The position numbers and the translations under genes are program-made. Positions 23,258 to 35,140 of a stretch of DNA of 64,000 nt are shown here, piece after piece (within the stretch, counting starts at the first letter, position 1; the number at the start of each line of letters is the position of its first letter). The DNA comes from Persicaria tinctoria (taxonomy: Eukaryota > Streptophyta > Magnoliopsida > Caryophyllales > Polygonaceae), in the NCBI GenBank assembly GCA_037127255.1, contig JBANSL010000004.1, forward strand, positions 30,470,467 through 30,534,466, written 5' to 3'. The notes beneath the pieces are model-generated. The model did not search any database. It was not told where the DNA came from and saw only the letters and a program-made list of their open reading frames with translations.

Positions 23258-25278
23258 TGTTGTGAGGAGGAAATCAAGTATGAAATATAATGAAATAACT
23301 CAAACTAGATTTGTGCCCCAGCAAATAATTACAAGACTCCTCCAATGCAGTAAGAGAAAGTCAGGATCGAATCCACGAGGAAGCGTGTCAGCGGATCCTA
23401 GGCAGCTGTAAATCTCACAGAAAAGCAAACAGAAGACAGAAACAAAGAAGGAAGGACAAACGAAGACAAGAAATAGCAAACGAAAGCAAAGACAGACGTA
23501 CTCGATCTCGACTACAGCAACTCGAGATCGACAAACAACAGTAAAAGATAGAAACTTCAAATCGACGACAGAAAACAGGAACTCAACTCGATACAGACAA
23601 GACCCTACTCGAGATCGACTAAGGTCTACTCGATCTCGACAAGCCTCTTCTCTGTATCGACTAAAACACAGAAAATATAAATTCTAGATTCGAACACAGA
23701 TTTCAGAATTTCGACAGAAATAAACTCAATATAATAAAGAACTTCCAAAGCCATGGTATCAACACCACAACGGTAACCATGCAAAGTAACACATAAAGGC
23801 ATGAAAGATCATGCTTTCCATCAAAATAACTTTCGTTACTAACAAATAGGCATATAGAGGCTTTCGCATAAACCCTAATTGTTACTAGCACTTTTTCACA
23901 TAATTAATCCAAGTTGCATTAAGATCACTTTCGTTTCAATAATACAAACAAGGATCACCCTCAAATCTCGCAAAAGAATCATGCTCATAGGGACAGAAGA
24001 CGAATTGCATAACAAGATCTGACCTTTACCGCATCACCTCACATGGCCACCGTTGGGCTCACCGCATCCCCAGAAGTGGGTGGACTACTCGCTCTTCATC
24101 ATCAAGAAAGACATCAAATAACAAAAGAAACTAACTTGCATTGAATTAAATAAAGAAAGCTTACAACCAACAAGACAAATCCGCTTTTGCCTTTCCACCT
24201 TGCTTGCCACAAACTTTCTCTCTCTACTCCTAATTACTTGAATGGAATTGTGTCTGAAATTGAATTTTTGAAAAACCAGCCCCTAGGGCTTTATTTATAG
24301 CCTTCTATTCCTTGCTAATCAAGGATAGAATATATCTATCTTTATCTAAATCTATATCTAAAGGCTTAAAAGATAAATAAAAGTAATTTAGGAATTAAAT
24401 CAAAACAGGGAAATTCTATCTAAAGAGCAAAATCTTCCATGTGTTGATAGGTGTGGATAGATGTTGATAGATCTCGAATATCTCGGACTCCTTCGGCCCC
24501 AAGGAAAGCCAAACCGCGTAGGATAGTCAAACCGCGTAACGCGCTCCCGGACACGGCTCATCGATCTCGACCAAGGCTCGTCGATCTCGACTGGGCTGGC
24601 TGGCTTGGTCGGGCAGCTCTGCTCGACAAGGCTCGGACTTGGCTCCTCGATCTCGACAAGGACAACTCGAGATCGAGTTGGGTGTGGTCGAGGATGGCTC
24701 CTCGACTTGTCTCAACTTGTCGACTCCGGACATGGTGTCTAGGCATGGTTGATCTCGACAACCGGTACTCGAGATCGAGTTGGCTTCCGGAGTCGGGTTG
24801 TCTCTGACTTAGTGTCCTCGATCAGCTCTGCTCTACCAGGTGTGCTTGGACAGCCTTTGTCGAGATCGAGTAAGTGTACTCGAGATCGAGTAAAGTTCTC
24901 TCACCTTTCTGCTCTGTTCTTAAAACGCACTTTCCCGAGTCCTCGTTCGTTTGATTGCAGCATATGACCATGGGTTAGAAAGCTCTTTCCGAGGGCTACA
25001 ACTCTCATGAAGACATCAAAGCTTGATTCAAAACGAAGAATGGTGAAAAATGGCCTTTTCTCCAGCTGCACCATTCTTAGCTTCTCCATGAGTTTCCTTT
25101 AAGCTCCAAAGTGCGTCCGATTTCTGTGAAATATAAAAAAAAAACTTGTGTAGACCTCCATATATTGCAAATAAACATAAACTACATAGATTCTGTATTA
25201 TTCTAACCCAAATGCATGCAATGTATGCAGAAATCGATATAAAAGTAGATGTAAAAATTGCAAATTAGGCTCACAACA
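23258..25278 (-). repeat. 3' LTR of element 2
   Basis: 2021 bp, minus orientation. TATA-like CTATAAATAA at 24291-24300 (minus). Two clusters of the CTCGAGATCGAG / TCGATCTCGAC motif at about 23500-23660 and 24460-24895. Confidence 0.92.
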
Positions 25279-25292
25279 AACACCCCATACTT
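25279..25292 (-). other. Polypurine tract of element 2
   Basis: Minus strand AAGTATGGGGTGTT directly before the 3' LTR start; the same tract as in element 1. Confidence 0.85.
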
Positions 25293-26759
25293 AAGCTTGC
25301 TTGTCCTCAAGCAATACTTTTAATTATCATTCAGGGGAAGAATTCAAACTCTCAACATCTTAGATTCATTCTCATATAACCCTGCAGTCAATTACCATCC
25401 TCGAAAAGGTACTAGTGCCACAGATCCATGCATGTGCAAATATACAAAAACAACATCTACTCACAAAAGGAGGGTTATGCCAAACATTCATTCGTGACAA
25501 AGCATTGATAATCAAGAGGACTTTAATTTAAGCTCAAATAAGGAGTAGATTAGTAAAAGGCTAAAGGTGGGCAATTTTTGGCAATGTGGTGCTAATGATC
25601 CGGGGAAATGGAGTATTTCCAAACTTTTCATACCACACTCCTTTTTCATACGATTCATCACCTTTCATAATGCTTTTATCAATAATTATGCTTTTACCTC
25701 TCTAACCTCAACACTACCTTCTCGCGAGTCACAAACATGGGTGTCATGAATGGCCCCGGATACTTAGTGCTTTGGACTCCTCACAATGTGTCCCATCTCG
25801 CCAAACTATTATCTTAGCGAGCAGGGTCAATCTACCTTTATCTCCTGAGGTGATCGGATTTTTTTCTCACTCATTAAATTTTCCATATATTTCGAACATT
25901 CTCCTACCAAACTCCGATAATGATAAAAACAACACAATAACCATATAACAATCTCCATAATGTAACATTATTCTCAACATAATCCCCGGATAGGAAATAA
26001 GGTAAAGAATGGGCAATATTTAGATTATGTGGAGCAATAATTGAAATAAGGCATAATATGGCTTTTGTGATGCATAAGCATAGGTAAGGCTAGGATTATA
26101 ATGATATGAGCATTATATGGAAATATAAAGTCCTCCATCCTCTTATCATGCAACATGTCAAAAGCAACTTCAAATTTTACCTCCTTTCATGGTTTTCAAG
26201 AAATAATGCACTTCATTGTGACTTCCCTTTACTAGGAAATTTCATGCTATATCTTTAACGAATCCAATTTTGCATCGTCGAGTTCAATATAAGCTTCTAT
26301 GACATTTATCAAAAATTTTCAATGGGGGTCATTTTTCTCAAAATTTGGAAATCATGCATATAATCACATAAATCAATAACGCATTCCAAAATAGCCATGT
26401 AGCAATTTAAAGAAATAAACTTAAAAAATGCACACATATGTCAAATATGTCAAATATGCATGAAGTAAGCCCTTCCCCCACCCCATACTTAAACATTACA
26501 GTGTCCTCACTGTATAAGGGTAAAGAAAGAGACTCACTAGACAAGTGTGCAAGGCCTCTTAATATCGAATGAAGTAATGCCTGGGCCGAGTCTGAATATA
26601 GCTTGCTTCTATCCATGGACCTGAAAAGTGTAGAAGACATATACTCATAATAGAAAAACTAAAAAAACAAAAACAAATAAAAGCAACAAAGGTCCAAAAA
26701 TAAATGTCTATGTACAAGCTCTAGATTTTATAGTCGCTAGGCCGACTTTCCATTTATGC
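25293..26759 (-). other. Non-coding 3' internal region of element 2
   Basis: About 1.5 kb without a credible ORF. It holds a second polypurine-like module (minus AAGTATGGGGTGGGGG, 26472-26490, after GAGGACACTG) and a block near 25575-25610 matching element 1 near 4855-4890. The layout mirrors element 1. Confidence 0.65.
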
Positions 26760-27097
26760 TCAAGGTGGCATCTGCAGGGCCCATGTAGCTTGGGCTTCGA
26801 ATAGGACTCCATTCTTGTCCATCAGCTGCAATCCTCCAGAATGGATCTTGTTCACCACGAAAATTCCCATCCTCTTCTTGTTGAATTTGGTAGGGAACCA
26901 ATGATCTTTTGATTTAGAGACATAGAGCTTGTCTCCAACTTCATACTCCTTAGGGTCATCATTGGATATCCTACATAATCGCACATACCAAGGCAAACCT
27001 CTCCCATGTATAGATAGATCTTTAATGGAAATAGGAGAAGAAAGATCCATACCTTGGCTTACCTTCGCAGAGACGGAATCGGGGACCACGGTGTTTG

Positions 27098-27500
27098 GTC
27101 GATCTCGAGTAGGGGTACTCGATCTTGATGAGTTTTTAGCTTCTGGTGGTGAGCTGCTCGAGGATGCAGGAGCTGGTGGTTGGCCAATCTCGAGTGGGCT
27201 ACTCGATCTCGAGTAGGATTCGGCTTCTGGTGGCTTCAACGTCGAGGAAGCAGGTGCCGGAGAAGCTTGGTCGATCTCGACTAGCGTAGTCGATCTCGAG
27301 TAGCCTGGCCTGTCTGGTGGAATCAGCATCGAGGACGGTGAAGTCGATGCAGCACAGTGGTGGTCGATCTCGAGTACTGTACTCGATCTCGAGGAAGGCT
27401 CGACTTCTGTCTGGCTGCTCGACGACGCTGGTACTGGTGGAGGTTTCTGTTTTTGGTCGAGATTGACTAGGGTCCTTGATGTCGAGGAATCTTGGTCAAC
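27098..27500 (-). repeat. CTCGAGATCGA motif cluster in linker 2 of element 2
   Basis: About nine copies of TCGAGATCGA(C/G) or its complement, read in two frames of the same ORF (V-E-I-D and S-R-S). Confidence 0.88.
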
Positions 27501-28407
27501 CTTCACCCCATACTTGGTTCCTGTCAAGGCATCCGAAAAATAGTTAGTCCATAAACGATGTACCTTGGTTTGTGTCGATTGGATTTTCTGTGTCCTCCTT
27601 TAGGATTTCCATGATCTCCTCCACCTGGGCCTCCATGTCCCTCTTTTCCAGCTCCTCAGGGGTCATATTTCTTACCTTGGGTTCCCCGCAGGTGATGTAG
27701 CCAGCTGAGATAGATTTTACCTCTTCCATTGGACCTGTATGCCTTTCAGTTTTATTAAAAGATTACTCAATTACCTCATCGCTGATGTTGAAAGTGAGCA
27801 CTCCTTTCCTCACGCTTATGTTGGCATCAACCGTCGCCAAGAAGGGTCTTCATAGAATAATGGGACAAGCAGGATCTTCTTGCATATCAACAACTAAGAA
27901 ATCAGCAGGGACAAAGAATTTACCTACTTGTACTGGCACATTATCCACCATGCCTGTTGGAATGACCACTGTGTTGTTGGCCATGTAAAGTCTAGCATCC
28001 ACAGGCTCTAGAGCACCTATCTTAATCTTGGACCAAATTGTTAAAGGCATTATACTCACACTATCTCCAAGATCACATAAGGCATTAATTTTATATGGAC
28101 CAAATTCAATAGATATAACAAACTTACCTGGATCTGGCCTCTTTTCCAGTATGTCCAAATGGCTGCATTCCTCTGTAATCTCAGCCATTGATCGCTTTTT
28201 GCTCAGAATCTCCTTTAGGAACTTGACATAGGATGACATTTCATTGAGAGCTTCTGTGAAGGGGATGGTGACATTGAGTTTCTGAAGCATCTTGATGAAG
28301 CGCTGAAATTTCTTTTCTGCTGGGTCCTTTGGAGATTTTGTGGGGAAAGGCAGCTTCTTTTTCTGAGTCGGAGCCAGAACAGATGTCGGAGGTGCTGCAG
28401 TTTCCTC

Positions 28408-28575
28408 GATCTCGGGTTGACCGTCCTCGATCTCGACCACACCTTCCTCGATCTCGACCAGATTGGGTGGTGTCGAGTTGCATTGTTGTGCAGACGAAGG
28501 CTGGCCTAATTGTTCCTCGAGATCGAGTTGGCCCTCGTCGAGATCGACTAGGTTCTTGTCGACTTGCTGCTGGTC
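28408..28575 (-). repeat. CTCGAGATCGA motif cluster in linker 1 of element 2
   Basis: About six copies (near 28408, 28429, 28447, 28516 and 28537) between zinc knuckle and protease, the same place as the GCG-type cluster of element 1. Confidence 0.88.
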
Positions 28576-29230
28576 GACCTGCTTTTCTCATGTGTTCTGT
28601 TGCTTTCCGACCTCTGGCTCTTGTATATGATGGCCGCTTCTGAGTTTTACAGCCGCGATGTGTCCAGTCTTTCCCTTGGGATTTGGTTCTGAAGATCCAG
28701 GGAGTGAACCTGACTGTCTGGGGATTCCTGCTGCCAGCTGACCAATCTGTGTATCAACTGATTTCCGCCATATATCAATTTCCCCAAGCCTAGAGTTGAC
28801 GCCTTGAATCTGAGTATAGACTGAGTTGAAGGATTGCCTGGTTTCTGTATGATTTCTCCTTATATCCTCTAAACCAGTCTGTAGATCATCCTTTTTCTGG
28901 TCTCTTTCCGGATGTCCTGGAGCTCTGTAGGGCGGGGGGTTCCTAGGGGCACCGTGGTTCCATTGTGGTTGCTGAAACCTTTGGTCCCCCATGTAGCGAT
29001 TGGGACCCCCTGCGTAAGCCGCCTCTTCATGGTATTCTGCCAGCCTGACTTGCTCAGTGTGTGGGCACTCAGTAGTGGTGTGCCTCTGTGATCCGCATTC
29101 AATACAAGGCTGGTTGATAGAAAGATACTTTACTTGTTTGAGGAGCTTCTTATTCTGATCTCTGTAGTACTGCTCCCTTACATCTGGATCAATCTCCTTA
29201 GGGGGCTCATATAAGGGCATGGATGGTTCT

Positions 29231-30063
29231 TGAAGGTTCGATAATATAAAACAATATAATATAGAAATACTCTAGAAGGGGGGTTGAATAGAGTATGCCC
29301 GTTTTTCGCAGAAAGTCTCAAGACTTTTGGAGCTCGTATAAAACCCTTTGAGATTAAACTTGAATCACAAAGTTAGACAATCGAACCAAGTGCGGAAATA
29401 AGGTAAAGCAATAAGTAAAGGACACGAGTAATTGTTTACGAGGTTCAGCACGAACTTGGCCTACGTCCCCGCCTAGGGTTCTTCCACAACCCTAGGATTC
29501 AAAAGGCTTTATTGATTCACTTAGCTTAGGATCCTAATAGCTCACCGAGAAGCCTCTCTCCTATACAATTGCAATCTAGTCAACTCACATTCCCTTGGAG
29601 TCCTAGACCAATCTAGAAGAGCCCCGCCTCTCTTAGCTATCTAGTACAATCCTCTCACTCTCACAAATCAATAGCCTAGTGCAACTTCCCGAGTTATAAA
29701 CTCTCGAGTAACACTATAAATGAATATATCCTATAAGCTCACAGTGACTCTTAAAGGCTTTGAAATAAACAACAAACTCTTGAGCGCTTAGCAGAGAGAC
29801 ACTTGGAAGACAAATCTTGCTTGAATGAATGAAAGCTCGTGTAGCACTTGTGTGTTCTGTCTTCTTCTTCCTTTCCTTTATAGAAGTAATATGGAGCATG
29901 AGGTTCTTCAACACCGGATCTTCAACAACGGCTAGTAAAGATCATGGCGCGCCCGGATCTTCTATTTTTGGACACTTTGAAGACATGATCTTCTTTGAAT
30001 TGGATCACCTCAATATGCACCATAAGGAAAGATATAATCTCGAAATACTTCCTGAAAGATTAG

Positions 30064-30103
<40 letters not shown>

Positions 30104-30256
30104 AAGGAAGTATATAATAAGATTAAATAATATTCGGACTTATAAAACAGGTTTTGTATTTCATCAACTGTTAATGCTCCAAGACCTTTGACACAAATAT
30201 CCTGTCAAGGCCTTTGAAACATTTATTCCGATTTTCATCAAGGGAGGGAGTTATCA
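29231..30256 (-). repeat. 3' LTR of Copia A
   Basis: 1026 bp, longer than its partner mainly because of the AT microsatellite at about 30065-30100. Confidence 0.93.
30065..30100. repeat. AT microsatellite in Copia A 3' LTR
   Basis: About 16 AT units; the 5' LTR has only about five at 37835-37848. Expansion happened after insertion. Confidence 0.9.
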
Positions 30257-30271
30257 ATCTCCCCCTTGATG
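30257..30271 (-). other. Polypurine tract of Copia A
   Basis: Minus strand ATCAAGGGGGAGAT directly before the 3' LTR. Confidence 0.85.
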
Positions 30272-30610
30272 AAAGACAAAACCTGTGCATCCCTGCAACT
30301 TAGTCAAGCGTAGATAATAGAATAGAAATCGGAATAAGTACCTGCATGGGTTAGACAAATGTTGGATCAAAATTTTAAAGCATGCAAAAACCATCCAACC
30401 GAAAACCACAAATCAAAAACTAAGGTCTTCCAAGACCTTTAAGCACAGAGGTTTTCAAAGTCTAAACACCACAGATCATCTCCCCCTTTTTGTCTTTCAA
30501 CAAAGGGAGGAGGTAAAACAGTCACCAAAACAGTCACCAAATATTTTGAAAACGTTTCCGAAAACCAGCAATGTATCAAGTTTCAGGGGTGGGATAGTGT
30601 AGGGTAGGGT

Positions 30611-32323
30611 TTAAGCTTCGTCATCCAGAGCATCATCAGTGAGCCTCGTCCACAGTCCTTGCAGCATCTTGGAAATCCCGCTCATCTCCGTCATAAACTC
30701 CTTTTGCAGCTCCTTGATATCCAGGCGAACTTCCTCCAAGCCCAACTCTAGGTTGTCCATGCGTTCATCGAAAGCTGGAGCAGTAGGAAAGACTTTTGAA
30801 GGAGTGGCAAGACTCAAGGTCCCTTGGGGAGACCGAGTGATGCCAATCTTTTCAAGGCCCTTAGAGTCGAACTTACCCATATGACGCAGCTGTTCTTCAT
30901 TTTTGACATCAATTCCAGAAGCTTTAAAGAGAGGGGTCAAAAGGGTAGCAAAGGATAGAGGAGAGCCTTTTCTAGCTTTTCTGGCATGAGCCATGGTTCC
31001 AAGGATAGTGTTGGCCAGATCAAGATCAAGGCCATTTAAGATGCGGTAGAGCAGGACCATGGCATTGTCAGTAAGGAGTGAGCCAGAGTTAAGACGGGGT
31101 AAGAGGCATCGAACAATGATGTTGAAAATTATTTTTGCCTTAAGGGTTAGGGATGAGTGGGTGAGTTGATTTGAGGTGTTGTTGGATGCTTCGGGTAGGA
31201 GGTACTTGGCTCGAGCATGGATGATGCAATTATCTTTTGAGGGGTGTATTTCAAAGGGCGGAACTGGGGTAGGTAAGCCAAGGAAATCTGCAAAATTATT
31301 GGAGTTGAGAGAGATTCTAACCCCTTTGACAACAGACTCCAAAGACCAACCATTGGTGTCGTTTTTGGCTTTTAGGTTAATGTAAAACAGACGGGTGAGC
31401 TGGGGGTAGTAGACAGTTTCAAGGTTAAGAAGGGTCCAGGCTGGGGATTTTTTGAGAAGATCAATGCAGGGTAACTTCAAAGCTTCGAAGAACTCAAAAT
31501 CCAAAAAATCAGAACAGCTAATCCTACGAGTTCGAAACTCATCTACCCACTTACCAGCAATCTCAGCATCTTGAAACCAAGAGGAGGGCAAGGATTGATT
31601 TACCTGGATATAGGCCGGGGGGTCGGCATTCTTCCTGCGAGCAATCGTCGGAGCAGCTCTCTTGACAGGCGCTTCAAGAGTCCTGAGGGTGCCCTTCCTG
31701 GTGCGCTTTGGAGAGGGAGGCTTGGAAGCAGCTGGGGCTTTCCGCTTCTTCGGAGACGGGGGAGGAGAAGAAGGAGAGGGAGATTCTTCCTCCTCTTCCT
31801 CAGACCCCGAGTCCTCACCGGACCCCGCTTCATCTCCTTCAGCTTCCTCTTCATCTCCAGATCCCTCTTGCTCTTCTTCTTCTTCCTCAGGCTCCTCCTC
31901 AGATGGAACCTCCTCGGCTTCGGCTTCCTTCCGAATCATCTCAGCTTCCTCCTCTGCTAGTTTCCTTGCAAGCTCGGCCTCCTCATTGGCCCTTTTCTTC
32001 TTCAGGGCTTCCTCCTCGGCTTCCTTGGCAGCATCTCTCTCCAGGATGGCATCTAGGTCATCTTCCTCCTCTTCTTCGTCCACTTCCTCAGCCAAAATCT
32101 TCCTCTTCTCTTTCTGTTTGGCACTGAAAGGCTTCTTAGCAGAGCGCTTTCGAGAGCCCTTGGGAACAGTGGCCATGCTCTCAGCGATGGTGCTCTGGAC
32201 AACAGTTGGGACAATGGCTTGTGGAGCGGGTTCAGGTGTGGGAGAGGTAGTAGTGGTCTGACGTCCCTTAGGGGTGGCGCCAAGTCTTTTGGGTGTGACA
32301 GCTTTCTTTGTTTTGGGTGCCAT
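30611..32323 (-). CDS. Extra 570-aa ORF of Copia A (basic/acidic protein with plant-transposon-like domain)
   Basis: Intact ORF between pol and the 3' LTR, on the element's coding strand, in the place where Sireviruses carry their envelope-like gene. N-terminus basic (MAPKTKKAVTPKR, then KGSRKRSAKK, a likely nuclear signal); residues about 80-135 alternate Glu/Ala/Lys as a charged coiled coil; about 140-190 nearly pure Glu/Asp/Ser; a Pro/Lys segment with SPKRTRKG; a folded-looking domain at about 235-450 (PAYIQVNQSLPSSWF, LFYINLKAKNDTNGW, NNFADFLGLP) like the putative plant transposon protein domain; and a C-terminal helix (ERMDNLELGLEEVRLDI). No signal peptide or membrane segment is seen, so an envelope role is not supported. 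Homologue in Copia B at 47736-49451. Function unknown. Confidence 0.85.
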   Translation of the reverse strand: MAPKTKKAVTPKRLGATPKGRQTTTTSPTPEPAPQAIVPTVVQSTIAESMATVPKGSRKRSAKKPFSAKQKEKRKILAEEVDEEEEEDDLDAILERDAAKEAEEEALKKKRANEEAELARKLAEEEAEMIRKEAEAEEVPSEEEPEEEEEEQEGSGDEEEAEGDEAGSGEDSGSEEEEEESPSPSSPPPSPKKRKAPAASKPPSPKRTRKGTLRTLEAPVKRAAPTIARRKNADPPAYIQVNQSLPSSWFQDAEIAGKWVDEFRTRRISCSDFLDFEFFEALKLPCIDLLKKSPAWTLLNLETVYYPQLTRLFYINLKAKNDTNGWSLESVVKGVRISLNSNNFADFLGLPTPVPPFEIHPSKDNCIIHARAKYLLPEASNNTSNQLTHSSLTLKAKIIFNIIVRCLLPRLNSGSLLTDNAMVLLYRILNGLDLDLANTILGTMAHARKARKGSPLSFATLLTPLFKASGIDVKNEEQLRHMGKFDSKGLEKIGITRSPQGTLSLATPSKVFPTAPAFDERMDNLELGLEEVRLDIKELQKEFMTEMSGISKMLQGLWTRLTDDALDDEA

Positions 32324-32797
32324 GGAGGGAATCAGCTAGGGTTTCTTAAGAAAAGGTTGAGAGGTTGAAGAAGAAGAAAGTGAAAGGGTTTGGATCAATT
32401 TGAGAGTGTAAAGAAATCGGGTACAGAGGTGGGTATAAGTAGAGAGAAGTGATGGAGTGATGGGACGAGTTTAGAGTTCCAAGGGAGGGTAATGATATCA
32501 TTGTAAGATTTGAAGAGTTTCCAATTCAAAATTCAAATGTTCCCATTAAAATCGGACTGAAAATCTGAAGGATTTAGTTCCATATTTAAAAATATCTCAA
32601 CGGTTAAGAAAATAACATAAATAGGCAATTTTTGAAATCCGATAAAATAATATAAATGATTAAATATCTAAAAAGATATTAACCAAAAATATACGATCCG
32701 ATAAATGTAATCCACCATTTAGTTCACAGACCTTGACATAGTTCTCAAGGGTCTTGACACTAAGTAGAATTTATCTTTCGTAGAGGGAATGCTCCCC
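32324..32797 (-). other. Spacer between Copia A pol and extra ORF
   Basis: About 470 bp, AT-rich, no ORF. It is also present in Copia B (49452-49927), so it is a fixed part of the family; it may hold a promoter or splice acceptor for the extra ORF. Confidence 0.5.
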
Positions 32798-35140
32798 CTA
32801 CGAAAGTGCATCCTTGTTAAGCATCCCAATCTCTCGTCTTATGAAGGTGAACCTGTCCTCTGCCAAAGGCTTAGTGAAAATGTCAGCCCATTGATAATCA
32901 GTTGAAATAAACGAAATGGACACATCACCTTTTTCAACATGGTCTCTAATGAAATGATGCCTTACATCAATATGTTTGGTCCTTGAATGCTGAACATGAT
33001 TCTTAGTGATGGAGATGGCACTTGTATTGTCACACTTAATTGGAATACCTTTGAGGTTGATGCCAAGATCTCGCATTTGTTGAGCTATCCAAAGGATTTG
33101 GGAGCAACAGGCTCTAGCTGCAATGTATTCGGCTTCTGTAGTGGATAGAGCAACTGAGTTTTGCTTCTTTGAGTGCCAACTGATTAAAGATGCTGCTAAG
33201 AATTGGCAACATCCTGATGTGCTCTTCCTATCCACCTTATAGCCTGCAAAATCATTCTCATCTAGCTTGTTTCAAAATACCCATCGTGTGCCAATGACTG
33301 ATTGATGCTTTGGCCTAGGCTTTAAGGTCCAGACTTTGTTCCTTTCAAATTCGTTAAGCTCACTTTGCATAGCAATGATCCAGTCTGGCTCCTGAAGTGC
33401 CTCATCTACCTTCTTTGGCTCAATAAGAGAAACAAACGCGTGAAAAGCACAAAGATCTTTAAGTTTAGAACGAGTTTGAACACTAGAGGTAGGGTCAGAA
33501 ATGATATCCTTTAATGAGTGTGATGAGGAGTATTTGAATTTCCTTTTGCTAGTCTCAGCTCCTTGATTCGTCACACCAGTAGGATAGACTTGTAGTACAT
33601 CTGACTCCGTGGTCCTGTTAGGTTCAGTTACAGCAGTTTCTCATGTCTCAACACTGTTGGATTGAACACCAAGGGCTTTGGACGAATCTTCAACACCTTG
33701 GGCCAATTCTTTAGTGTTAAGAATCGGTTCCTGCATGTTCCTCTTCTCTGTGTTCTTGGTAGCAGTATCATCACCTTCCTCGTTCTCTTCATGGATGTTA
33801 AGATCTATATCTGCAACACTTTCACTCAAAGCACCGTCATTGCATTCATAAAAAATAACATGTATACTTTCTTCAACTACCTGGGTCCTTTTATTGAAGA
33901 TTCTATAAGCTTTGCTACTCGTGGAATAGTCAAGAAATATACCTTCATCACTACGCGCATCAAATTTCCCAAGGTTATCTTTTCCATTGTTATGAACAAA
34001 ACAAGTACAGCCAAAGGGTTTAAAATAAGAAATAAGTGGTTTGCGGCCTTTGAAAAGTTCATAAGGAATTTTCTTTAAGATGGAACGAATAAGACAACGA
34101 TTCAAAATATAGTTAGCTGTTTTAACAGCTTTAGCCCAATAGGTTTTAGGTAATGCATTTTCTAAAAGCATAGTCCTGGCCATATCCTCTAAGGTGCGGT
34201 TCTTGCGTTCCACAACCCCGTTTTGTTGAGGTGTCCTAGGAGCAGAAAAGTTATGGGAGATGCCATATTTAGCACAAAACAAATCAAATTGAAGTTGACC
34301 AAACTCCCTACCATGATCACTCCGAATAGACACTATGGGCTCGTTTCTTAAAGTTTGCAACTCCTTACAAAGTTTTGAAAACTCAAATAAGGCCTCTGAT
34401 TTTTCTTTTAAAAATGCAACCCAAGTATATCTAGAAAAATCATCAACAACAACTAGCATGTACTTTTTACCATTGGGAGATTTGACTCGCATAGGACCAC
34501 ATAAATCCATATGTAAAAGTTCAAGGGGTCTAGAAGAACTTACAATCTTTTTGGGTTTGAAAGAGCTACGTGTTTGTTTACCTCGTGTGCATGCATTGCA
34601 CATATCAATACCTTTGAAGTCCATTTCAGGTAGCCCTCTTACAAGCCCTTTGGACACAAGCTTCTGTAGCGTATGTGGACTCACATGACCGAGTCTCATG
34701 TGCCAGAGCTTTGGATCGTCCGTCAAACCCTTTAGACAGGTTAAGCTTCCTTGTGCCACTTGATCAGCATTTACGACGTATATGTTGTTGTGATGATATG
34801 CATTCAATATAACTTCACATGTATCATCTCTGCACACTATACATCTTTTCTTGTTAAATCTGATATTGTTACCACTATCACATAATTGAGAGACACTAAG
34901 CAAATTATACTCTAAACCATTAACAAGATAGACATTTTTAATACTATGGCTGGAATCACTTCCAACACTACCAATACCAATGATGTCACATTTTCCTTTG
35001 TCAACAAGAGTGATTGTTCCCGTGGATTGCTCCTTTAGATCATGAAAGAGAGAGCTCTTCCCACTCATATGCCTCGAGCATCCACTATCAATAATCCATT
35101 TGTGATCTTTCACCTTGGTGATCTCCTGCAAGACAAACAT
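32798..35140 (-). pseudogene. Copia A pol with in-frame deletion of RT
   Basis: Protease (DSGCSRHM near 35080), GAG-pre-integrase (CNACTRGKQ), integrase core ([25 protein letters not shown]) and RNase H (DRKSTSGC, STTEAEYIA, KCDNTSAI). Compared with Copia B, bases equivalent to 50384-51295 (912 bp, a multiple of three) are missing, which removes the whole RT catalytic core including YVDD. Stops also lie at 33641-33643 and 33272-33274 (the latter CGA to TGA). The ORF overlaps the preceding zinc-knuckle ORF by the sequence TGATG. The product could not reverse transcribe. Confidence 0.92.

Larger units (their letters stand above)
26760..29230 (-). pseudogene. Element 2 gag C-terminus, zinc knuckle, protease and integrase-like tail
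   Basis: Colinear with element 1 from SMPLYEPPKEIDPDV onward. CCHC knuckle CIECGSQRHTTTEC near 29090-29130; linker 1 with VEIE/VEID motif repeats (28408-28575); retropepsin with DLGDS near 28063, where element 1 has DLGAS; linker 2 (27098-27500) with motif repeats read as VEID and as SRS; tail with YEVGDKLYVS and WFPTKF at the 26760 end. The Ala of the usual D-(T/S/L)-G-A active site is Asp here, which should harm protease function. Breaks: in-frame TGA at 28588 and 27850, a stop near 27730-27750, a stop at 27544 followed by a frameshift into the 26760-27527 frame. Otherwise the frame is largely kept. Confidence 0.88.

Noticed and set aside
24451..24967. Arg/Asp/Ser-rich ORFs on both strands in the element 2 LTRs (also near 40234)
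   Set aside because: They are translations of the CTCGAGATCGAG motif clusters in non-coding LTR DNA.
31571..32261. Long plus-strand ORFs opposite the extra Copia A ORF (and 48711-49478 opposite Copia B)
   Set aside because: Shadow frames of the Glu/Ser-rich coding strand; poly-Ser and poly-Leu/Arg composition only.
30611..32323. Calling the extra ORF a true envelope gene
   Set aside because: No signal peptide, membrane segment or cleavage site is visible; only the position is envelope-like.
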